Of a stretch of DNA of 64,000 nucleotides, positions 56,746 to 64,000 are shown one piece after another; position 1 is the first letter of the stretch, and each line of letters opens with the position of its first letter. This DNA comes from Kalaharituber pfeilii (lineage: Eukaryota > Ascomycota > Pezizomycetes > Pezizales > Pezizaceae). The notes under the pieces were generated by a model, which was not told where the DNA came from, searched no databases, and saw only the letters and a list, made by a program, of their open reading frames with translations. A program made the position numbers and the translations under genes. The stretch is from positions 372,001 to 436,000 of the forward strand of contig WHUZ01000025.1 of NCBI GenBank assembly GCA_015179045.1, given 5' to 3'.

Positions 56746-57850
56746 AGTGTAGGGGGGGTGCTTCTTTTTTCTTCTTCCTTTTTACAATGTGATGTATATA
56801 CCGATTTCCTGTTGCGTCTTGTTGTTTTTGGTGGTGGCGATATAATTGGGACCTTGCGGAGGATGATGAGGTGACGTTTATGTCTAATGATACTGGAGAG
56901 TAAATGTATACTATATTAGTATGAATGTGGGATACCAACGGAATATTTGTGTAGATTGGCATTTGGGGTGGGACGTACACAATTTTCCCTTCGAAGGGAA
57001 CCTAAAAGAGGAAGTAATGCTATAATTGACGGGGCGCTATATGCAGACTGGTACATTATGATCTATTAACTTGGTAGCTGATGCATATTTCTTGATGATA
57101 TCGGACGTGAAATATTGACAGAAAAAGTGAAATCTTGACCATTTACTATGACCTGTTCATCAAGTCCGGGGGTTCGGTTATTCTTTTTTTTAATTTTATA
57201 TATTTTATTTTTCTATTTTATTTTACTTAGTTCTTTTGCTCCATTGGTTACGTGAGAGGAATAAAGTGATTCTAAGATGTGATAACCAATACCAGTCCTG
57301 TAGGGTAACGAGCCAGCGCTACATACTGTACACCCACCACCGAGTTTTCTGTTTTAGCAATCAATACGTCACAGAATATAGCTCTGAAATGTGCGATGAA
57401 TTGTTTATGGGACTAATTGACTACGCTCAATCCAAATATGAAGGAAAAAATCGGAATTGCTAAATCTGTAGCATCTACAGTTGTGTCACCAACAGTAAGT
57501 ATGTTCCGCATATGTCTATGCTTCTCTGCCGGTTTGGGCCAGGTCTCTCCTTTTTAGTGTCGGACAATCTACAAAGTTAAAATAGGTCCCCTGTGGCGAG
57601 CCAGAGATATTTCGCTTGCACCATCGCGATCGGACGGTCTACCTAGCAATCCGGCATCTAGAGTGGTCAGTATGGGAGGATTTGGAGGAGAAAGGGTGGA
57701 AGCAGGAGGGCGTGGAGGGCGACTTGGTTGAGTGTTGCTTTGCCAGCCTTAATCTAGGATAGCCGAGGGCGGAGGGTACTGGGCGTGCCCGAGGTTTGTA
57801 TGTAGAGTAGGTAGTAGGTAGTTGCTTTTTATCTAACCCGGGTATATGGG
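56746..57850. other. Intergenic downstream of M28 gene
   Basis: TTTTATTT-rich stretch near 57185-57230. No supported gene. Confidence 0.4.
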
Positions 57851-57928
57851 TCCTTGCCATAGGCTGGTAGCCTGTTTGCGGGGTTACGTGCCAAAAAAAA
57901 AAAAAAAAAAAAAAAATAAAATAAAATA
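57851..57928 (+). mobile_element. LINE-B tail-only insertion
   Basis: CCTTGCCATAGGCTGGTAGC then CTGTTTGCGGGGTTACGTG and a long A tract. AGGCT-GGT-AGCCT can pair as a small hairpin. Flanking duplication not resolved. Confidence 0.65.
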
Positions 57929-58169
57929 CAGTGATATCGTAGGAATTGGTTCAGAATGGATCTCCTGAGTATGTCGGGAGGTGTAACCCATCCGCGGCAG
58001 GTTCGTTATAAGATATGGCTTCATATGTCTTGAATACATACTACGACATCGATGAACCAATTTGTACGATATTGTCATTGCGAATATCCCCTTGTCAGAC
58101 TTTCATAGCACCTGTAACCTGCTTCAAAGAATAGTAGTGGATTCTAGTACAACAAACATATTGTATCAG

Positions 58170-58740
58170 GCTCCCGTTTTTTTTTTTGTGTTTTTTTTCT
58201 TTTAATATCATTGATCGCATGCCGCTCAAAGGGCTATGGCGATTTAAATACATAAGAAATAAAAGAGATTAAACAGGTAGTTATATGTGGAGCCCGCGAT
58301 GTTCGAGCGTGGTGCGGGTGTAGAGGTCAGCACAGCCTATCTCCTGCGTCTCTCCGGCTCGTACTGGATCCCAAAAGTCCTTTCTCAAGGCTATTCCGTG
58401 TACTACGATGCCGGTCTTCGGGGTGGTGGCACCGGGGTTGGATGGGATGGCGGTTGGTCTGGTGTTGGATCTGGTGTTGCGTCTGGGCTCGGGGTCGGGG
58501 TCGGGGGTCGGGGGTCGGTGGTGGTTTGGTGGAAGTGGTGGCTGCGGGGGTATCGTCTTTGTGGGCAGCTGGGGTCCCGATCGGGGGTGCGGTCGCGATC
58601 TTTTCCGCCTCCTTTTGGTCCAGTCATCTTTTGAATGCGTATGTCACTTGTGCCGACGGCTGTCTGCCTTTTCTTTTTCTTGGTTCGGGCGGTTACCGGG
58701 GTTGTCGCGGGGGTGGGTTCCATCGTATGAAATAAATATG
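58170..58740 (-). mobile_element. Internally deleted LINE-A derivative, copy 2
   Basis: A family-A tail in inverse orientation (poly-T, AATATCATTGATCGCATG, GGGCTATGGCGAT) is followed by sequence parallel to the element at 39802-41074. Shared blocks include GTACTACGATGCCGGTCTT and a Pro/Thr/Arg-rich ORF1 stretch on the minus strand (RTPDRDPSCPQRR and a long Pro-Thr run). ORF2 is missing. The outer boundary was not resolved. Confidence 0.65.
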
Positions 58741-60573
58741 CCAAGTTCTCAAGCGAAATACAATGGGCCATAATTCTTGAAAACTGCATGTCTGTGGAAA
58801 CCGAAGTTTCAGATATCAAGAATGGCGTTCAATTTAGCTCCCTTGAAAGGCACACAAAATCCCGACTGTGGTAGTTGAGAAATGTGGTCACATGGTTCCG
58901 ATTTTGTGGGAAAAGTCCATCGTCGAGGGCTGAGTGTCGCTGCACAGTGAAATTTCGTTACATATTTGGTAGAGAAAGTGTAGACAAAAAAATTACTTTT
59001 ATCAACGCCTACCTGCACTGCGGGCCAACCACGTTCCTCTTAGTGTCAGCCAGTCGCAGACGAAGGCGCTGTCCTGAGAGATCGGGGCAATTCCGCTCAC
59101 GTACTGATATCGGGTGACCAGGACAATCTGATGCAAATGCACGAAGAGCAGAATGACTTGCGAAGGCAACCTTGGATCGGGCCAGTAATCAGTTCAATTG
59201 CGGGCTCTCTGTAACCCTGTAGCCACAGCTGGGTTATGCTTATGCATGTTGCTCGATCTGCTCCGATAGAATCAAAGTGATGCTTAATGAGATTCGATAA
59301 ATTTACTTGAGTGAATAGCCAACTACATAGAGGAATAGAGGAGTAATATCAGTCTTTTTTTTTTCCCTCCCTGTTTTTCTTGTGGCCACGTAACCCCGCG
59401 CATATCCTACCAGCCTATGGCAGGGAAACTCAGATATTATGGAGGTCTGTTTAACCAAACGACTAACTTTTCTGGTGCTTAAAGTCTATGCTCTGCATGT
59501 ATATCTTTTTGGGAAGTATGCAAGTACTGACACTTGGCAGCAGAGATTGTACGAGTCTAGCTAGCCCAGTCCAATTTGATTTTCACCTGAGGAGAAGTTT
59601 TACACCTCAGCAAGCGTTATTTCTCTATTCTTTATTCCCAATGTTTCTTTGCGCATTAATTTTCAAATTGCATCTCGTCATCATCCGTCAAGGAGAAATC
59701 ATGAAGTTCAAGTTAACCTGCACTTCTGGGAGTAACAGCTAAAGTAGACGATCAAGTTGTTTCTGCCAAGAAAAGGATTGATATCACTCAATGAAGAAGC
59801 AACTTGTGGACCCAATCAAAACATTGCGTACTGTACTACTAGCTCGGCTAATTAGTGTACACTGCATCAGGCATGACTATAATTCAGCTTCAAGCATCGC
59901 TGTAAGCCTTGCGGGCCTGACCTGGGCGAAGATCATGACATAGGGTGTCTTGCGTCATTTCCGCAGTTTTCGGTGTCTGGAGATATGAGCTAAGTAGAGT
60001 TGGGAGGGGAGTTGCTACACATTTCCAATATGTGAACAATTCACAGCAGGTGCTTCTGATTCCGGCTCCCATGTTGTAGCATTGCAGCATTACAGCATAT
60101 AATCCTAGTGTTCCCTCAGCTCGAGCAATTCTACAGTCAACAGGCCTTCGAATTCAAAAGGGGAACATTCTCTGAGAAACATTATCAGGTTAAGGACAGA
60201 AGTGGTTAGTGGTAAATTCTCCAGATTTTCATTTGGATTCGGGATAAATTTAGGATGGGGTTGGTCAGCGCATTTTGAGTGGAATGCCATTGACTAAATT
60301 AACTAAGAAGTCTATTCTGAACTCCAAACAGGGTCACAAACATTTTGACTTTTCTCCCTATTGGGAGTTATCTTTCGCATGAGAGCTTGGGTCTCAACAT
60401 CCGCAATTTTTCGTCTTTGATTGAACCGTGCCGTGAATAAATCTCAACTGAGTGGCGAACAACGAGAGTAACAGGAGTAATGCAGTTTCCTATCACTCTC
60501 ATATAGGACGTTCTAACCTGATCCATTTTCACAGTATCGATCCAAGCTCCTCAATCCATCACATTCCGCCCCA
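58741..60573. other. Intergenic, with one LINE-B tail
   Basis: 59355-59428 (poly-T, CACGTAACCCCGCGCATATC, CCTATGGCAGGGA) is a family-B end on the minus strand. Otherwise no gene is recognised. The promoter of the DUF6606 gene is expected just before 60574. Confidence 0.4.
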
Positions 60574-63500
60574 ATGCCCCCACCGCGTGAGACCCCATCC
60601 TCGTCCGAAATGGATGATCTTATCTTCGAATACTCCTCCCTTTCCTTCCTTCCTGGGCTCAAAGACGAGCAGAAAGACGAGGCATCTTTTGCTGAGGTGC
60701 GAGGTAAGCATGAAGAACGAACAATCCCCTCCCATCAAAACCGCAAGAATTTTTCACGCATGGTGGTTAACGCCAATGGGCTATCTATGTATGTCGTATG
60801 GTAACGCTCTGACGATTCAATGTGGAACAGACATCGATCCCTCCACCCTAAATTATATAGTCGACCACCTCTTCCTTCCGCCTCATCTCCCCCAATCTGA
60901 CGTCGACAATACGCCCACCAATGACCTCCATGTGCTATATCTCGTCCGAGACGTTGTTTCCCAATTCCATTCCAACCAAGTGTCTGCGAAACCTAGTCAG
61001 CAGATGCAGCATGTGGTCAAAATGTTGAAGGTTATGACAACACTGCATGGCGAAGGGCATCCGGGACAGAAGGCATTGATGCAAGCGTTTCAGGGGATGC
61101 AAGAGGGCGGTTAGTCTTTTTCTGATATATTTCCTTCATAGTTTCCCAAATCCATATCTACAACCCGCTAATCTGTACTGTTGATTGCCGGAAAATGGTG
61201 ACACAGATATCATTCCAATTTACATCGTCATTCACAATGCTGCTCTCATTATCGAACACTGTGGGTCCACTGTCACTGTTTCAAGCTTTGAGATTTCTCC
61301 CCGGAACACGGATGTCCTTGCCTCCCCATGCCGCCTTCGATGCTCCTACCCGGACACTATGGTGTCCATCTCCACCGCAACTTTTCACTCGCCCTACTTC
61401 CTCGAACAACTCACGACCCTCCTCTCCGCGATGAGTGTCGAATTGCCTACCGACCGTCCCATTCCAAAGAGCGCCCAAGCCGATGCTAAGGACACTGAGG
61501 TCATAGACAGCAACGCGCCAATTTATATTACGGAGTTTCTTACCGGCCTATTGCGTGGGATAGGGAAAGGGGTAGCCCTAGGTTCTGAAGGTGGAAGGCG
61601 GATCTGCAAGCGCATTGCCGACGAGGTGTTGTTGCGGAATGCTCGTCTACCCTGGCGTCGCTCTCCTATCTGGCTGGTTATCCGGGTCGCCCTTCAAACC
61701 AGCTTGGTCAATACCACCCCTAGCATCTCTGAAGTCGAACGGCACCGAGATTACAAGCTCCTTATGCTTTATATTCTGACCCGAGTACTTCATGGAGCAA
61801 TTCAGGTTAGCGATATGCCCAATGAGAAGCTCAGCCACATGTGCCGGAAGCTCAGTCGTCGGGCTGCAAAATTGGAAGTGGATGGTTGGGCCATCCCGAG
61901 TCCGCTGCTGGACATTGTGAGCGAGACCATCAAGAGCGCGGGGGGCGTGCTTGCCCATCGGTTTGCAGAGGTACAGGCCCAGGTAGTGAGGAAGTTGGAA
62001 TGGCCGCCTGCAGAGGGACTGAATGCGACCCGGGATACAGAGGTGACGATGGTCAAAAGCAGGGAATACCTTAGGAATGTCTTAAAGGAACATCACGCAG
62101 GGTCTTCAGTATCACATCCCGCTGTATTTAACGCAAGCCACCCCAGAAGGATTTATCATGATTCGCAAGTGTCCCCTATCTACATCACGAAGCTTCTTGG
62201 TTCCTCTGATTCGGCGGACCGCAGTATTGTCCTCAAGGACATTGAGTCTTGGGTAGAAAAATCATTGGATAACTTCATTACTGCAAACATCGATCAACAA
62301 TCTGCTTGCAGGGAGCTTTATATCCTCCTTATCGCCTACCGCAAGGTGGCAGAATCCGAATACAACAGCAGTCCGGTCGACAGATCCCTCATGCTTCTTA
62401 CAATCCTTGAAATGTGGATCGCCATCGATCAAATCACAACGTCTACAATTCCGCTCCTCCATAATTACCCCTGCGAAATCGACGTAACCTTTCTCTCGCT
62501 CCTCCTTCTCCCAACTGAAGCCCAGCTCAAGCGGCTTCATAAAATCGAGGCCTACATACGAACTAGGCAATCCCACTGCACTGGTCCTAGCACGTTCGAG
62601 GATGGTGCAAAAATCACGCCACAGAGTTTCCACGTGCGATATTTTGACCAGTCCGATTTGCATCAGAACCTCCGTGATACAATTATCAAGCAGGCCGAAA
62701 GCGATAAGGATAAGAAGATTGCTGAGTTTGAAGATCTGAAAAGGAAATACAATTGCCTCAAGGAACGTGCTAAGGACATGCATTGTGAGTGCGTTTACGA
62801 GACAGAGTCTAAACTTGTGAAAACTTGTACGCGATGTGAGCTCAAGTCCAACGCTAATAATTGCATGGATCGTGTTGGGGGCATGTCGTGCGAGTGTATT
62901 CGCAATGCGGAGGGGCTACTTATGGACCGCTGTACACGATGTCAGCTCACAATGAAAGCTGATGACCTCATGACAGAAGCTGACTCGAGATCATGCGAAT
63001 GCGTTTATTCTACCAGATCGAAACCTATCTCCCTCTGTTCACGATGTGAGGCCACGTCCAACGCCAGCTCATTGGAGATTATGGTGCATGAGTGGCCACT
63101 GCCCCGAACCGAGTTAGAAATCAAAGCCGTGGTCATTGAACTTAGCCTTCCTGCTGCCTTTGCGGCATGGCGAGACGCAACCTACGATGTACTAGTCAAC
63201 GTCCTTGCACCTGACTCGAAAAAATTATACGATAACAGTTCCACTTACCCGTTATCCGGCTACAAAGCTCTTGCAAAGTACTTTAAAAACGAAGCCCAAC
63301 AGCTATCTTGGTTGTCCAGTGCAAACATAGCTTGCCAGACTAGGAAAATCTCGAACGTGTTATTCGAGGCAGATTATCTAGTTCCAAGTAGGATGAAATA
63401 TCGGTTAGCGACAAAAGAAGTCGGGGGCACTGTGTGGATCACTGACCAGCTGACGCGGGCAGCAAACCAGCGGATGCGGAGCGTCCAAAAAATGTGCACA

Positions 63501-64000
63501 TTCCAGTTGCCGAAGTCTAGCAATGAGCTTCAGTATGCCCTTGATTCGACAGATCACACGTCAAATTACTCCATTGGCCATCAGTGGAAATGTCCAGCTG
63601 GATGGTCATTGCATGAGTACTATGCTTTCACGACGCTGCGCGCAGGGTTCAGGCTCCAATGGCTCAATATCCTTCGCGAGGTCAGAGCTGGGAACCTCCG
63701 CCTCAACCGGTTTGAGACGGGCCTTCTTTTTACGCAAACAATCTGGCAAGCAGGGCCACTAGGTACTTCAGAGACTGGTGCGCGGGAGACCCATGAAAAT
63801 CTTCATGATGCCAACTTCTGCCATCTTTTGCTGAATGCACTGGAAGATTGCTTGACCGTTCTAAAGGAGAATTGGCTACAGCACTTGTCCATGCAAATAC
63901 TTATCTCCATTGGTGCACGCATACTCTCCTTAGCCCGCTCTGAGCAAATCAAATCACAAGCTGCGCAGTTTCTAAGGACATCCAGGCATGTATGCATAGG
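60574..64000 (+). CDS. Giant DUF6606-family protein, 5' part (runs off the window)
   Basis: Exon 1 is 60574-60703, exon 2 is 60831-61109 and exon 3 is 61207 to beyond 64000. All three are in frame and give about 1,067 residues here. It starts MPPPRETPSSSEMDD. LNYIVDHLFLPPHLPQSD at the head of exon 2 is the hallmark of DUF6606, the N-terminal domain of very large fungal and oomycete proteins (about 3,000 aa) that carry DUF3638 and DUF3645 downstream. Those parts would lie outside the window. Further blocks typical of the family: PIYITEFLTGLLRG, ITKLLGSSDSADRSIVLKDI, HEWPLP and the TRAANQRMRSVQK region. A coiled-coil-like stretch (~residues 650-680) precedes three 35-residue Cys repeats (62782-63090), each CEC...C-x-RC. 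The function of the family is poorly known. Confidence 0.85.

Noticed and set aside
62262..62783. 173-aa minus-strand frame
   Set aside because: Antisense of exon 3 of the DUF6606 gene, which is open and matches family blocks.

Overview
The window looks like nuclear DNA of a filamentous ascomycete (Pezizomycotina; a Pezizomycetes-type genome is a guess). The reasons are short GT-AG introns of about 50-130 nt, a NACHT-ankyrin NLR, WSC-domain and cyanovirin-N (CVNH) proteins, an intron-containing nuclear tRNA, and Tad-type LINEs. No rRNA, CRISPR or organellar sequence was seen. Genes are sparse and separated by transposon debris.

Layout: 1-6.2 kb holds a hairpin-bearing dispersed repeat, a transposase fragment, a 1.38-kb terminal-inverted-repeat element, an LTR-like repeat and a dead MFS transporter. 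6.2-11.2 kb (minus) is an intact eight-exon NLR of 1,506 aa (DUF7708-like, NACHT, ankyrin). 11.6-14 kb has more of the hairpin repeat, a pogo-like MITE and a second copy of the LTR-like repeat. 16.2-21.2 kb (plus) encodes a secreted protein with a quinoprotein-like propeller, Ig-like modules and five WSC domains, with one frame change. 23.6-27 kb (minus) is stacked LINE debris. 27-30.3 kb holds a trypsin-like gene and its truncated duplicate, with a 904-bp MITE between them. 32.6-35.6 kb holds a dead F-box gene and a LINE. 36.3 kb is tRNA-Asn. 38-43 kb is studded with tiny LINE-tail insertions. 43.6-45.3 kb is a five-exon CVNH/fucolectin-like fusion. 46.4-49.2 kb is a degenerate minisatellite holding nested LINEs and a MITE. 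50.2-50.9 kb is a six-exon FKBP12. 55.1-56.7 kb is a secreted M28 aminopeptidase. From 60.6 kb to the window edge runs the 5' part of a giant DUF6606-family protein.

The genes do not form a pathway. Two or three fit defence or recognition of non-self: the NLR, the CVNH-lectin and possibly the WSC protein. The M28 peptidase and the WSC protein are secreted. The most unusual feature is genome-structural. Two LINE families, here called A and B, have short conserved 3' ends (about 35-45 bp, able to fold into small hairpins) followed by poly(A). These have been inserted repeatedly as almost tail-only copies with 11-15 bp target duplications, often into each other. Gene models were spliced by hand: for the NLR, FKBP12, CVNH-lectin, M28 and DUF6606 genes all junctions keep frame. 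Functions come from recognising family motifs by eye, with no database search.
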